The notes: generated by a model not told the origin, from the letters alone. A stretch of DNA of 64,000 bases from Pogostemon cablin (GCA_023678885.1 CM042958.1:16486852-16550851), one strand, 5' to 3'; shown: positions 48,372-60,003, counted from the first letter of the stretch. Numbers and translations are program-made.

Positions 48372-50251
48372 GCATCAGATGAAATATAATAAAAATGGTT
48401 TCAACTATTTGTTAAGATGCAGTTTTTCAAGATCTTATATCAAACCATCATTTTGAATCTCCATAATAATTGAAATACTTAATAGTTGAAACCATTTTTA
48501 CGAGATGATTTTAAGGTTCACTCCTCTGTTATATATCTATTTAAACCTTGAGCATGATTTTATGGTGCACAAGATGATGAGATTGAATTATCTCTAAAAT
48601 TTGTTGTTTCAGAAGGTATTTGTTACAGTGGTTGCATCCATTCGATATCGAGCCATTGCAGAAATTGCAGCTGATGCTTGTTATGAGCTTACTAACACAG
48701 ATTCAGGCTTTTGTGTTTGGTGTTATGGTGGTGATTGATATTCTAAACATTTGTGTGCTTTTGTTTTTTAGTCAAAAGCATGCAAGTGCTGGTAAAATTC
48801 TGTGAAAACCCATGATGATAAGATGTGGATTTTGGCAAGTCTTGTGTATTTAAATTTAGGATTTACCTCTTTATGCAATCTATAAGATAGGATTTTATTT
48901 ACTTGGTTTTGTTAATTTTCAACTATTTGTAAAATAATTTGGCCTCAACAATCTTGAATGTTCATGGATTGTTTATTAAGGTTTATTTTCACTATGTTTT
49001 ATTTCTTAATTCACGAAGCCATAACCCATCTTCTACTAATGGGAACTTCATTTCAAGCTAAGGTTTGTGCTCTTTCTCGTTTGTTGATTGTACCTCATAG
49101 ACCTTGAACTGGGACGTTAGGGAGTTTCACCCTCAGCGCTAGGGGTTAGGGATTATGACCTTTTGTTGATTCCAACCGAAGAATGATATTAGCTAAGGCT
49201 GTGGAGAATGACCTTGAAAAGGTAACTAAATGTAGTGCATATTTTCCGAGTTTGATAATGTTAGTCGAAAACGAGACAGTGCCTTTAGCTTCTCAGCAAA
49301 GGATGTGATGGACATGGTTCTAGTCACTCGATACTTGGACACAACGAAGGAAATCGGAGCTTCCTTTTGCTCAACTCGGTCCTGGTGCAGTGAAGAATAT
49401 TGCTTCACAGAAATGAACACGCGAAGGTCTTCTTCAATCTGAAAGCACTCGACTCATTGAGTTCTCCTCCACACACTCCTAAGCTGGTTAGCTTATATTA
49501 TATCTAGAAAATTTTGGAGATTGTATCTATTTGAGTATGCTGCAAATTAGTTGTTAGTTTACCAGCAAACTTTCGCTGTTTGAAAACTTTTTTTTCTAGA
49601 GACAACTTAGTCATTAAGTTAGAAAGAAAATTACAAGTGGGGTTAGGTTAATTTGAATTACTTAAACTAGAAATATGTGAGTGTAATTACTTCATGTGAG
49701 CGTCACCACAAAATCCCCTTCATTCACCACATGAAATCTGCCACTAATAGATTACAATAACTCCCAACTCAATGAAATATCTAGAACACAAGATGAGCAC
49801 AACATTACAAAACTATAATCTCATAAGCAGATTTTGCATTATGTTAACACCAAGTTATAATAATCCTCAAACTTCTCCTAATGCACTCATTCTTACACTA
49901 AAACCTCAAGCTTCTATTAAGATTGAATCTGATCCAACACACGCCATCCAACCATCATGTTCAATCAAGAAAACACACGCTCATTTATGTTCATGGGTAG
50001 TTCATTTCAACTCTTCTTTTCTCCACAATAAGATGAATTCACCTTCTTTCCTAAAACTAAGGCTGTCATAAGTTGTCAATCAAGTTTCAATCTTTATCTG
50101 ACCAGCTAAACTAAGTTAGTCCAATTCACAACACTAAAAACAGATAGAGAAATACATGAATAGTAATATAGTATAGTCTCAAAAAGTTATGCAGTACAAA
50201 TCAAGATTTGTTGATAGCATTATACATTCAAATCAAGTACTCTTATTCCTT
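48372..50251 (+). pseudogene. Duplicated block 1 with decayed HIR pseudogene
   Basis: This 1.88-kb block is a direct copy of 57659-59500. It holds HIR pieces on the + strand with intron remnants. Exon 2 is at 48613-48722 (KVFVTVVASIRYRAIAEIAA). An exon 3 end with its GT donor is at about 49175-49221 (LAKAVENDLEK). An exon 5 remnant is at about 49270-49440 (SAKDVMDMVLVTRYLDT, EIGAS). Exons 1 and 4 are missing and frames are broken. Intron sequence after exon 2 also matches the HIR gene at 8534 ('gtatggtggt', 'attgatattctaa'), so it is a genomic, not a processed, copy. The 3' part (about 49600-50251) is non-coding and shared with block 2. Confidence 0.8.
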
Positions 50252-50428
50252 GACATCTGTCATACAGTCGTCTAACACAAATCTCCCCCTAATTAAAAAT
50301 GTAAATGCGTAAGCAGTATATGTTTTTTTTTTCAGCTTTTTGAAAATTAATTGTGTCATTTTTTATCTTTAAAGTATTGTATTTCCTTTACTTGGAAAAA
50401 AAAAAACTCTCCTCGTCACTCGTGGAAG

Positions 50429-52594
50429 TCAGTAAATGTGGTTGTAATCGAGTCTCTCCTTCATCTCATGCATGATTGTCCACAAAGTAGGCTTAATCTT
50501 TTCAAAATTTTCATGAAATCTGTCTCCTGAGAGGAACAATTCAACTTTGTTCTTCACACTAATCCAGCTACAACCCGGACTCTTTTTAATCCCTTGTAAT
50601 CTTTTGGACAACCTCACCACTTCTTCATCTCTTCTTTCCCCTGCAATGTGCTGCATATCTGACAAAACCACGTACGGAGTTGCATTACTCGGTTCGAGTT
50701 CTATGCTGTTATGAGCCGCGAGCTTTGCCATATCAAGACAATTGTGTTTCCGGCTTGCACCAAGAAGGGCACCCCATACCCCGACGTGGGGTTCAAATGG
50801 CATCGACTTGATCAACTCTGCGGCTTCATCAAGAAGGCCGGCTCGACCGAGAAGATCAACCATGCAAGCATAGTGATCAGGGGTAGGTTCAACCTTGAAG
50901 AAAGTCCTCATAGAGTTAAAGTGGTGCCATCCCTCTTCTACAAGTCCAACATGAGTACAAGCAGATAGCACACCAAGAAACGTAACACCAGTGGGATCAT
51001 GTCCTCCATCAACCAATTTCTTGAACATACTGAGTGCTTCTTCTCCATAACCGTTATGGGCAAATCCTGTGATCATAGAGTTAAATGAGACAACGTTAGG
51101 CGTAGCGATGGATTTGAACATCCCATAGGCATCATCTATAGCTCCGCACTTGGAATACATCGACACAAGAGTGTTTTGGATGGATAAATCATATCCCATA
51201 TCCAGTTTAACCGCAAAGGCATGTATTTGTGATCCTAGGCTCAAAGATGCTAAACTAGACGAACCGCTAAGCAAACTACACAATGTAAGAGGGTTTGGCC
51301 TGATTGCCTCACTAACCATCCGAACAAACCAGGAGAAAGCCTCTTCGTGCTCTCCGTAGTTCACAAATCCAGATATAAGAGCTGTCCAAGCAACATCATC
51401 CCGTTCTGGCATTTTACAAAACAAAGTGACACACTTTTCGGTTAAACCTTGGTTGGAAAATCCCGTGATTAATGTTGTCCATGACACAGAGTCTTTTGGA
51501 TCCATTCTCTCAAAAAGTTCATTCGCCTCGTTCATCCTTCCAGCTTCGACATAACTATGGATAAGGGAATTCCAAGAAACTACATCTCTGTTACTCATCA
51601 AGTTAAACAATTTTCTAGCTTCATCTATACAGCCAAACCTTGAGTACATTGCAATCATAGAATTGCTCATAAAGACATCAGATTCAAGCCCTAAATGTGA
51701 CACCAAACCATGCACTTGCCTCCCTTCTTTATCTATTCCAATTCTTCCACAACACTCAAAACATATAGTCAAAACAGTAGGTTCGATTCGCATACGCCCC
51801 TCTCTTCTCATTAGCAAGAACAACTGAAAACCATTCTCAAAATTACCCACTTTCATATACCCATCAATCATACAACACCAGGTAAACTCATTTCTACTCT
51901 CCCCCATTATATCAAACAATTTTCTAGCTTCACCAAGTCTCCCATTCTTACAATAACCATCTACCATTGAGCTCCAAGAAACAACATTCTTCTCTGCCAT
52001 GCCCTCGAAAACCCTAACAGCCTCCTCCAATTTCCCAACCGTCATAAACCCATTCATCAAAACATTGGAGCAAAACGGGTCCCTCCATTTCAACGGTGTG
52101 CTCGCATACAATCTCTCAGCATCAACCATCCTGCCGGCTTTAACAAAACCCATAATCATGGTCGTGTGCGAAACTGCATTCCTCTCTGGCATCCTCAGAA
52201 ACAGTCTAAACGCCTCCTCCACACTGTCCATATTCCGTACGTAAGCCATGATCATGGCATTCCATGTCACCACACTCCGTTGAGGCATTTCATCGAACAG
52301 TTTCCGTGCGTTCGTAATTTGACAATTGTTTGCATAAACAGAGAGCATGGCGGTGTAAGAAACGATATTTTTCTCCGGCATTCGACGGAATAGAGACTCT
52401 GCCTCCATAATATTTCCATTCCGGCCATGGTTGGTAATCTGATTGTTGCAGTATACAACAAACTTATTGGGTTTGACAGCGCACTGTGATGTGGTTTGAG
52501 AAGAAGAAGTTGAGAAGGGGGTTTGAAAGGCGAAGTGTTGGCATTTAGAGAAGTTAAGCAGACAAGTAATCCGTCGCTTTCTTGCCACAGCCAT
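50429..52594 (-). CDS. Pentatricopeptide repeat protein, E subgroup (At1g53600-like)
   Basis: Intronless, 721 residues, close in length to Arabidopsis At1g53600 (about 717). PPR proteins of the PLS class bind organellar RNA site-specifically, usually for C-to-U editing. A basic, Ser/Thr-rich N-terminus (MAVARKRRITCLLNFSK) fits a mitochondrial presequence. About fifteen repeats follow, with signatures such as NIVSYTAMLSVYANN, NVVSWSSMVDGYCKNGR and DVVSWNSLIHSYVEAGR. The tail GVWGALLGASRKHNCLDMAK, ELEPSNATPYVVLSDM and SPGCSWISVKNKVELFLSGD is the E motif set. No DYW domain is present, so editing would need a partner. The frame is uninterrupted. The ATG at 52594 is the first in frame with a presequence. 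Confidence 0.92.
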   Translation of the reverse strand: MAVARKRRITCLLNFSKCQHFAFQTPFSTSSSQTTSQCAVKPNKFVVYCNNQITNHGRNGNIMEAESLFRRMPEKNIVSYTAMLSVYANNCQITNARKLFDEMPQRSVVTWNAMIMAYVRNMDSVEEAFRLFLRMPERNAVSHTTMIMGFVKAGRMVDAERLYASTPLKWRDPFCSNVLMNGFMTVGKLEEAVRVFEGMAEKNVVSWSSMVDGYCKNGRLGEARKLFDIMGESRNEFTWCCMIDGYMKVGNFENGFQLFLLMRREGRMRIEPTVLTICFECCGRIGIDKEGRQVHGLVSHLGLESDVFMSNSMIAMYSRFGCIDEARKLFNLMSNRDVVSWNSLIHSYVEAGRMNEANELFERMDPKDSVSWTTLITGFSNQGLTEKCVTLFCKMPERDDVAWTALISGFVNYGEHEEAFSWFVRMVSEAIRPNPLTLCSLLSGSSSLASLSLGSQIHAFAVKLDMGYDLSIQNTLVSMYSKCGAIDDAYGMFKSIATPNVVSFNSMITGFAHNGYGEEALSMFKKLVDGGHDPTGVTFLGVLSACTHVGLVEEGWHHFNSMRTFFKVEPTPDHYACMVDLLGRAGLLDEAAELIKSMPFEPHVGVWGALLGASRKHNCLDMAKLAAHNSIELEPSNATPYVVLSDMQHIAGERRDEEVVRLSKRLQGIKKSPGCSWISVKNKVELFLSGDRFHENFEKIKPTLWTIMHEMKERLDYNHIY

Positions 52595-52611
52595 CGTTCA
52601 GACCAACCCAA

Positions 52612-53045
52612 CCCCTATATTTCTTTGGAATATACTTTACCCATATCCTTAAGTTTTATTCGTGTGGTCTATATAATTTTCTTTCTTTAATATGTATAGT
52701 ATTTTATATATAAAAAAAATGAATAAACGTTAACGTAGACATACACCAAGTATAAAATAAAAAATTTTATGATCTCTTCACATTATACGCATATTGTGAA
52801 GTCTTAAGAGGAAGTGTGAAATTGTCTTGAGGAACTATGTAAGACTAGTAAAACATGATATATAAGAAAATATGACAAAAGGAAAAGAAATAGGATTGTT
52901 TATTCCATTTAATACACCATCTAGTGTTCTAACACACTAAAAATGGAGGATACATCATAATTTTTTGTACTTGGTGATGTGTCCTTTATTTGGTGCATTA
53001 AACACCAAATGAAGCTCCATAATGAAACAGACAATTGCACTCCTT
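52612..53045. other. PPR upstream and intergenic stretch
   Basis: AT-rich, presumed PPR promoter. No coding signal apart from the plastid fragment that starts at about 53046. Confidence 0.5.
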
Positions 53046-53240
53046 GTAAACTTTATTATGATAGTCCCTCATTGGTTGTCCCCGAATTCCATGATCAAGA
53101 AGTGCATCTATAGCTTCTTGAACTAATTTCTCGTGACACATTACTAATTCTCCCGACGTAGATCTACTAGTTGTTAAGAGATCGGTAAGAGTATTGTTCC
53201 GATAGATAACTCTTTTATAGAGTTCTTTAATATCCAAACT
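53046..53240 (-). other. rpoC1: Nuclear plastid DNA fragment: partial rpoC1
   Basis: Minus-strand translation reads VIYRNNTLTDLLTTSRST, then GELVMCHEKLVQEAIDALLD, then HGIRGQPMRDYHNKVYK. This is a conserved internal stretch of the plastid-encoded RNA polymerase beta' subunit (rpoC1), with a handful of substitutions. The similarity ends abruptly after HNKVYK and before about LYKRVIYRNN. No other part of rpoC1 is present. It is a nuclear insertion of plastid DNA (NUPT) with no function expected. The frame is still open, but the surrounding frame (MGRCFLEDNWGYVV ...) is not recognised. Confidence 0.75.
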
Positions 53241-53611
53241 CATTAATTTACTCCATCTATCTGAATGAATGATGGGTTTTAAGGAAAAGTGAAATTGGAA
53301 ACGAAACACAAAAATAGCACAGGAGACATCGTGTGAATTGACCACGTAACCCCAGTTGTCTTCAAGAAAGCATCTGCCCATGAAATTGAGAAATATTGGT
53401 AATCAACCTAATATCCTCTACATGTATTACTGAACTTTATGAATTTCAACTAAACATAGGATATAGATAAATTTTGCGGTTCATTTCTACTCCATCTTTT
53501 CTGATAATGTAATGTACAAATTTGTAAGAAAGTAGAGCTTATTGCAAAGAGTTTTATGCATGCATGGATGTAAGCAAGAGAGAGAGAGAGTATGACTAGC
53601 CAGATTAGAAA
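53241..53611. other. NLR 3' flank
   Basis: Contains an unrecognised minus-strand frame up to 53381 and a (GA)n run at about 53579-53590. Otherwise nothing seen. Confidence 0.4.
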
Positions 53612-56487
53612 TTATTTGGTCATGATGGAAGAATCAACATAAATATTGCAATAGCCAGGTACCATTGCATAACTCTCAGCACAAGGGTTGCAATCAACCA
53701 CCCTCATCTCAATTAGAGAGATCATTTCAGGAAACTTGTGCAATTTGTAGCAGTTTTTGATGGTCAAGCTTGAAAGGTTAGGAAATGTGTCCACTCCACT
53801 CCACTGCACAAGATCAGTATCTTCAATATGAAGTTACAGAAGATTCTGGAACTCCCCTTCTTTTACTTCCCAAGTTTCCCCATTAAAGCCATAACACTTC
53901 AATCTCAACTCTTGAAGTTCCATCGATTCAGCAATCGTTGTCATGTCTTCCCAGGGATATCCGAGGCCACTCAAAGTTAGCTTTCTAACCAATGCAAAAG
54001 CTGAAGGAACCGGCCCGACAGCTAGTGTAGGATTCACTACGACACACTGAAGAAAGTCCATTTGTTTGAGATGAGAAACATCAGCAAACATGTTTGGGAG
54101 ATGAGCAGCATCAGGTATCAACTCGATTCGAACTCTTAGCTTCTCTAGATTGGGGATGCTCGTAAGAACGCGCTCAGTACACGTCCGAGCGCCCACGTCT
54201 ATGAGTTTTATTAGTTTACTCAACACAACTCCTGGTGGAGGATCTGGCAGGTTTCTTCCCATGATCTGAAGATACTCCAATTCTTGCAACTCCCATATTT
54301 CCACTGGTAGATATGACACACCATTTTTAATCCTCTGATGTTGATCCAAAATCAAGCATTGAAAGTTCCAAAGATTAGAAATGGAAGGAGAGAGGCTTCC
54401 ATTACAAGTTAGGGCAAGGTACCTCAAGTGAAATAGCCTCACCACCTCTAAAGGGAACACGTAGAAATGAATGGTGACAGCATCAAGTACCTTGAGCAAT
54501 CTCAAACCGAAACACATAGGAACTTGATACTGATGATATGGACCGTTACATAAGAGTGAACGTAGAGACGATGCAATGGAGTCGCGGACATCCGTGATGT
54601 TAAAGAGGATGTTCTTGTAGATGGAAAGACTTCGTATGTCATCTACCCCGGCAGCATCTACGTAACTATTCAAGACATGGAGAAACCTTTCATCCCTACC
54701 AACTCTTTTACTCAGATACCAAAACACAGAATGGAGACTACAAACTTTAACAATCTCTTTAATGAATCTTTGATCCAAGGCCAAAGCAACATTATGATCA
54801 TCCACTAGTTGATCAAAATATTGAACCACCCATTGTTGTAAACTTGGATATGGAAAATCAAGAAATCTCTCAGCACTCCACAAGTTGATGAGCTTGGAAA
54901 TACGAACTTTACAGTTTTGAGGGAAAGCTCCCATATAAAGAAAACATGTTTTCAAATGTTGAGGTAAGTGGTAGTAGCTATGATACAATACCTTTAATAT
55001 TTTTTCATATGCATCTATGAAGATGGGATTTGTTTTGTTTGCTGCAACCTTGCTCCAGTACTGCAGCGTCTTCTCGCCCTTGGATAAGAGGTGAGCAACG
55101 GTGACGATCAAAAGAGGAAGGCCTTCACAGTTCTCAGCAATCTTCTTTCCAGCTTTCTCAAGTTCGTAAGGGCATCTAAAGTCTTCCCCAAATATCTTCG
55201 CACGAAGAAGATCCCAACTTTCGTTGATGTTGAGGAATGGTACTTTGTAAGAATAATTGTCATAACTGACATTCCCAGCAACATAATCTATCCTAGTTGT
55301 CACCAAAATCCAACTTCCTGCACTGTAAAAAGGAAGTGTTCTTCTGATGTCAGACAAGAGATCTGGATTCCATACATCATCCAACACAATGAGGTATTTC
55401 CTTTCATGGAAAGCCTTTTTTAAATACTCAACTAAATCCTCATCTCTAGCTTTCATCTGCATTTTATCAACCTGATGATCAAGATTGAGTCCAGCTAGAA
55501 TAAGCTGAATTACTTGTTCAAACTGAGATTCTGATCCCACCCTCACGAAGATGCGACGTTCAAACTTGCTTGAAATCAGTGGATCTTGTAGGATCTTCTT
55601 AACAAGAGCAGACTTACCAATGCCTGCCATTCCAATGATACTGGCACATGAATATTCAATGAGTTCGTTTCTAATTTTGCAAAATAAATCTGCTAATCCA
55701 ACCATATTTACAGGAAGTTCAGCTACTGGTGAGACAGCTGCATTGTCTGACTCTTCAGGCAAGGAGTTGTCTGACTCTTGAATGCACTCGTCGTCGATGG
55801 AAGCAACTTTGTCCATCCACCAACTTGAAAGCATTTCTTTGATCATGTTATAACAACCCCATGATTCATAAACATAGAAATCATTTCTCAACAGAAGAGC
55901 ATAATCATTCTCTCCTTCTTCTTCTTCTTCTAGTTCTTCAAGAAACAGGTTCTCTAAATCTTGAAAGTAGTCCTCCTTCACCCCTATGAATACCGAAGCA
56001 GCTTTGGTTGCAAACCAGCTCAGGAACCTTGTTCTGGTCACGGGATGCTCATCATCAGATGCTTTCAACCCGAAGATATTCGACTCTTGTTCTTCAAACC
56101 AGTGGTTGAACACCCTCTCTATTTCATTCATCTTTTCTGTGAAGCCATGAACATCTTTTCTTACTCCCTGAAAGTCCAGGGAAAACTTCAATGGACTCTG
56201 ATCTCCAGCAGGCATCTGTGAAAGAATCTGATGTGATACATGGGAATCAACCACATCCTCCAACTCAAGTGCCATATCTTTCACTTTTTTTCCTATACAC
56301 TCCATTTTCTTTCTCCTAATGCTGTCTCTGAAATCTTCCAAGAAACGAAGAAGCTCTAGTGTCGATTGCACGTCATTTGTGCTCGTCTCAGTATTTCTTG
56401 AGAGGGGTCTTCGATTGAAATACGAGACGAATTTTGAAGGCGGTCAAGCATATGCTCAAGAGGATTCAGGGCTTCTAGAGCATCCAT
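53612..56487 (-). pseudogene. R1-type CC-NB-LRR (NLR) immune receptor with two frame lesions
   Basis: Cytosolic receptor of the potato R1-like CNL group. The start MDALEALNPLEHMLDRLQN (ATG at 56487) is one base out of frame with the main 845-residue frame, which begins near VQSTLELLRFLEDF. One A is missing from the AAA at 56375-56377. The main frame has an Rx-like N-domain, an acidic linker (EELEEEEEGEND), P-loop GMAGIGKSA (about 247-255), kinase 2 KYLIVLDDVW (about 323-332), GSWILVTTR, CEGLPLLIV (about 412), CFLYMGAFP, and an MHD-position LHS in KVCSLHSVFWYLS (about 542). LRRs follow. An in-frame TAA at 53834-53836 cuts the LRR; the same frame continues (LHIEDTDLVQWSGVDTFPNL) to 53612. Upstream ATGs inside the main frame, such as MECIGKK, would lose part of the N-domain. 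Probably a pseudogene, or sequence error at the N-terminus. Confidence 0.8.
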
Positions 56488-57658
56488 GCTTCTGATCTAA
56501 TCTCTCTCTCTTCAGCTACATATTAATATTTTTTCACTCATCAAGCATCAACTTGTTATGCAACACTAAGTCCACCTAAAGAAACCACCTTTTTTTCTTG
56601 TGAGTTGAGATTGATTCCTACTTGTTGCATATATTCTATGGCATTGGAATTTCCAAAAGTAATCAACTACAACAGCTGGCCACAATTCATTAACTAATCC
56701 ATCCATTTTTTTCAAATTTTCTATTGCAAGTTCATCCTTAAGTTTTGAATTTAACGTTCATTTGTAATCTGCATCACACAGCAGGAAACTAACTCTAGTA
56801 TTCCAACGCATTATATTGATAATTGACTAATTTATTTTTATACATGTTGCAAAATCAAACATTAAATAAAGATTTATCTGCTTCTCCTCCTGGTTAAAGA
56901 TTACTGATACAAAAAATTTTAGATTAATAAATAGATGTGGTATTTTGATTGAGAATGAAAATACATGCTACATATAGTTCGGTTAATTGGGATTAAAATA
57001 TAAAAAGAATCTGCAGCAATGCTTGATGTATATGCTACTTTGATTATTAATTCACTGAGAGTGGAAGCCATTGAGAAGACTTTGAGGAGAGAAGACGGAA
57101 AAGTCAAACACATGGCAACTTTGAAGAGAGAAGGCAGATCAAGTCAAAGCAAAAAATGCCCAAATTCGATCAAAAATGTTAGCATTATTCTTTTGAAAGA
57201 GTTGTAATTTATCATACAATATTAATACTATTCTTTATTCAAATTGTTATAGATGTAATATTATTCTTCACATTGAAGAGTAACGGATTGTTCATAAATA
57301 TGTCCAGACGATAAAGGTTTTGCCTTTAATATGTACTATTATACTACCTCCGTTCCCGGATAAGGTATTCATTTTGTCATTTTTTAAAATTAAAAAAAAA
57401 ATGCAATGTCGAAAATGAAAGTCGAATTGAAATCGAATAAAATGTTTAAAAAGAAGAAAATAAATTAGGGCCAAAAAAAAAAAGAAGAAGAAGAAGAAGT
57501 TAAGTGGGTTGAATCCCTCGAACCGAATGAAAAATCCCAATAGAAAACCAATGTGTTCTTAGGAAATTATGATATTTTAGTGTCTAAATGCTAACATGCA
57601 ATGATATTTTGTTCAGATATACTACCTAAATTTGTGGTAATGCTTTTTGAGGATAAGT
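56488..57658. other. Intergenic stretch between NLR and duplicated block 2
   Basis: Presumed NLR promoter, then AT-rich sequence. A Stowaway-like end (acctccgttcccggataagg) is seen at about 57345 without a clear partner. A (GAA)n run lies at 57484-57499. Short frames here do not resemble any family. Confidence 0.5.
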
Positions 57659-59500
57659 GCATCAGATGAAATATAATAAAAATGGTTTCAACTATTTTTA
57701 AAGATACAGTTTTTGAAGATCTTTTATCAAACCTTGCTATTGAATCTGCATAATAATTGAACTACTTAATGAGTTGAAACCATTTTTACATTATGATTTT
57801 AAGATTTATTCCTCTGTTGTATATCTATTTAAACCTTGAACATGATCTTATGGTGCATAAGATGATGAGTTTGAATTATGTCTAAAATTTGTTGTTTCAG
57901 AAGGTATTTGTTACAGTGGTTGCATCCATTCGATATCGAGCTGTTGCAGAAACTGCAGCTGATGTTTATTACATTGCTTACTAACACAAGGCACAGATTG
58001 AGACTTTTGTGTTTGATGGTATGGTGGCAATTGATATCCTAAACATTTGTGTTCTTTTGTTTGTTCTTTTGTTCTTTTGTTTTTTAAGTTAATGGCAAAT
58101 GCTTGTGGAAACCCAACCCATGATGATAGCTCATATGTATCATTGATGCAGTCTAGAAGTTGAGGATTTTACTCACTAGGTTTTGTTACTTTTACATGTT
58201 GTAGAATAATTAATTGGCACAACAATCTTGAATGTTCATAGATTGACTATCAAAGTTTATTTTCAATATGTTTTGTTCCTTAATTAGCAAAGCCATAACC
58301 CATCATCTACTAATGGGGGCTTCGTTTCAACTTCTCATTTGTTGATAGTTCCTCACAGGCTTTGAACTGGGACTTTAGGGAGTTTCACCCACACCGTTAT
58401 GAGTTAGGGATTATGACCTTTTGTTGATTCGAACTGCTAGAGGTAGTCTCATTTCTGTTGCTAAACCAAGTAATTAAGCCAGTGCCTTAGGGTTCACAGC
58501 AAAGTATGTAATGGACATGGTTCAACTCACTCAATACTTGGACACAACAAAGGAAATCAAAGCTTCCTCGAAGTCTTCTACGGTGTTTGCTCCACTCAGT
58601 CCTGGTGCAGTGAAGGATATTGCTTCACAGATACGAACAAGCGAAGGTCTTCTTAAACCTGAAAACACGCGTTGATAGACTCACTCATCGACTTCTCCTC
58701 CACACACTCCTAAGCAGGTTAGCTTATACTATTTCTAGAAATTTATAGAAATTGTATTTATGTGAGTATACTGCAAATTAGTTGTTAGTTTGCCAGCAAA
58801 CTTTGCTGTTTGAACACTTTTTTTTTCTAGGGACATCTTAGTCTATAAGTTAGAAAGAAAATTACAAGTGGGGTTAGGTTAATTTGAATTACTTAGACTA
58901 CAAATATGTGAGTGTAATTACTTCATGTGAGTGTGACCACAAAATCCCCTTCATTCTAAACCACATGAAATCTGCTACTAATAAATTACAATAACTCCCA
59001 ACTCAATGAAAAATATCAAGAACAATACAAGATAAGCACAAATTACAAAACTATAATCTCATAAGCAGATTTAGCATTAATTAACACCAAGTTATAATAA
59101 TCCTCAAACTTCTCCTAATGCACTCATTCTTACACTAAAACCTCAAGCTTCAATTAATATTGAATCTGTCCAACACATGCCATCCAAACTATATTAATCC
59201 ATCCAACCATTATGTTCAATCAAGAAAACACACTCATTTATGTTCATAATGAGTAGTGCATTTCAACTCTTTCTTCTTTTCCCTTCTCCATAAACAGATG
59301 AATTCACCTTTCTTTCATAAAACTAAGGCAGGCTGTCATAAATTTTTCAATTTAGACCAGCTAACTAAGTTAATCCAATTCACAACACTAAAAACAGATA
59401 GAGAAATACATGAATAGTATAGTCTCAAAAAGTTATGCAGTCCAAATCAAGATTTGTTGATAGCATCATTATACATTCAAATCAAGAACTCTTATTCCTT
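57659..59500 (+). pseudogene. Duplicated block 2 with decayed HIR pseudogene
   Basis: Direct copy of 48372-50251, 1.84 kb long. The HIR exon 2 remnant is at 57901-58019 (KVFVTVVASIRYRAVAETAA). The exon 5 remnant is at about 58478-58670 (YVMDMVQLTQYLDTTKEIK, then GAVKDIASQIR). Exon 3 is more decayed than in block 1, while the exon 5 tail is better kept. The 3' part runs up to about 130 bases from the DUF3511 stop codon and may overlap that gene's 3' untranslated region. Confidence 0.8.
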
Positions 59501-59628
59501 ATAGTGACAAATCAATACATGGCAAAACATCATCAACTCCTCAATCAGATTTCAGAACAAATTATTTATCACAAAAAGGGGAGAAATGTAACAAAAACCA
59601 AAAATATTCTTACATCTTTGAGTACTTA

Positions 59629-60003
59629 TTACCAGATTCCATGAATGACAATATTGCATCTCTCCTTAAGCCACCTAAAGCTCTTCCTGAAAGAGCCTTT
59701 GATTTTGCCTTCAACAGAGTAAGCTTTGTAGCTAGCAACCCTCTTCTTCCTCTGAAACTCAGGATCATCAAGACCCCAAGATCTTGAAGCTGACCCACCA
59801 GTGCTCTTCCCTTTCTTCAGCTTCCGCGGCAGCTCCGCCACCGTCGCCGCCGTGTGGTAGTAAGAAGAGGTGGGGGAAGAAGAAGAAGCGTAGGAAGCAC
59901 TATATGACCTGAAATCAGTGGGTCTTGCTGTGGATGTGGGGCCGTGGTAAGGCTCTATTTGTATGTTTCCATCGCCATAGAACTTTGATCTGTATTCCTC
60001 CAT
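59629..60003 (-). CDS. DUF3511 domain protein
   Basis: Single exon of 124 residues from MEEYRSKFYGDGNIQ. The frame is open 38 codons further upstream, but the MEEYRS start is the family start. A Ser/Tyr/Thr-rich disordered middle (SYSASYASSSSPTSSYYH) is followed by a basic C-terminal domain, DDPEFQRKKRVASYKAYSVE then KIKGSFRKSFRWLKERCN, which is the DUF3511 core of small plant proteins. The function of the family is unknown. The basic core and lack of membrane segments suggest a soluble protein. Intact. Confidence 0.88.
   Translation of the reverse strand: MEEYRSKFYGDGNIQIEPYHGPTSTARPTDFRSYSASYASSSSPTSSYYHTAATVAELPRKLKKGKSTGGSASRSWGLDDPEFQRKKRVASYKAYSVEGKIKGSFRKSFRWLKERCNIVIHGIW

Noticed and set aside
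49772..50071. 99-codon frame in the tail of duplicated block 1
   Set aside because: Not preserved in block 2 and unlike any known protein; chance frame.
50711..52393. Several plus-strand frames across the PPR gene
   Set aside because: Shadows of the intact 721-residue minus-strand frame, with no similarity of their own.
55091..56221. Plus-strand frames across the NLR
   Set aside because: Antisense to NB-ARC coding sequence; no family resemblance.
57019..57207. 62-codon plus-strand frame between NLR and block 2
   Set aside because: No similarity, low-complexity basic tail, and located in presumed NLR promoter sequence.
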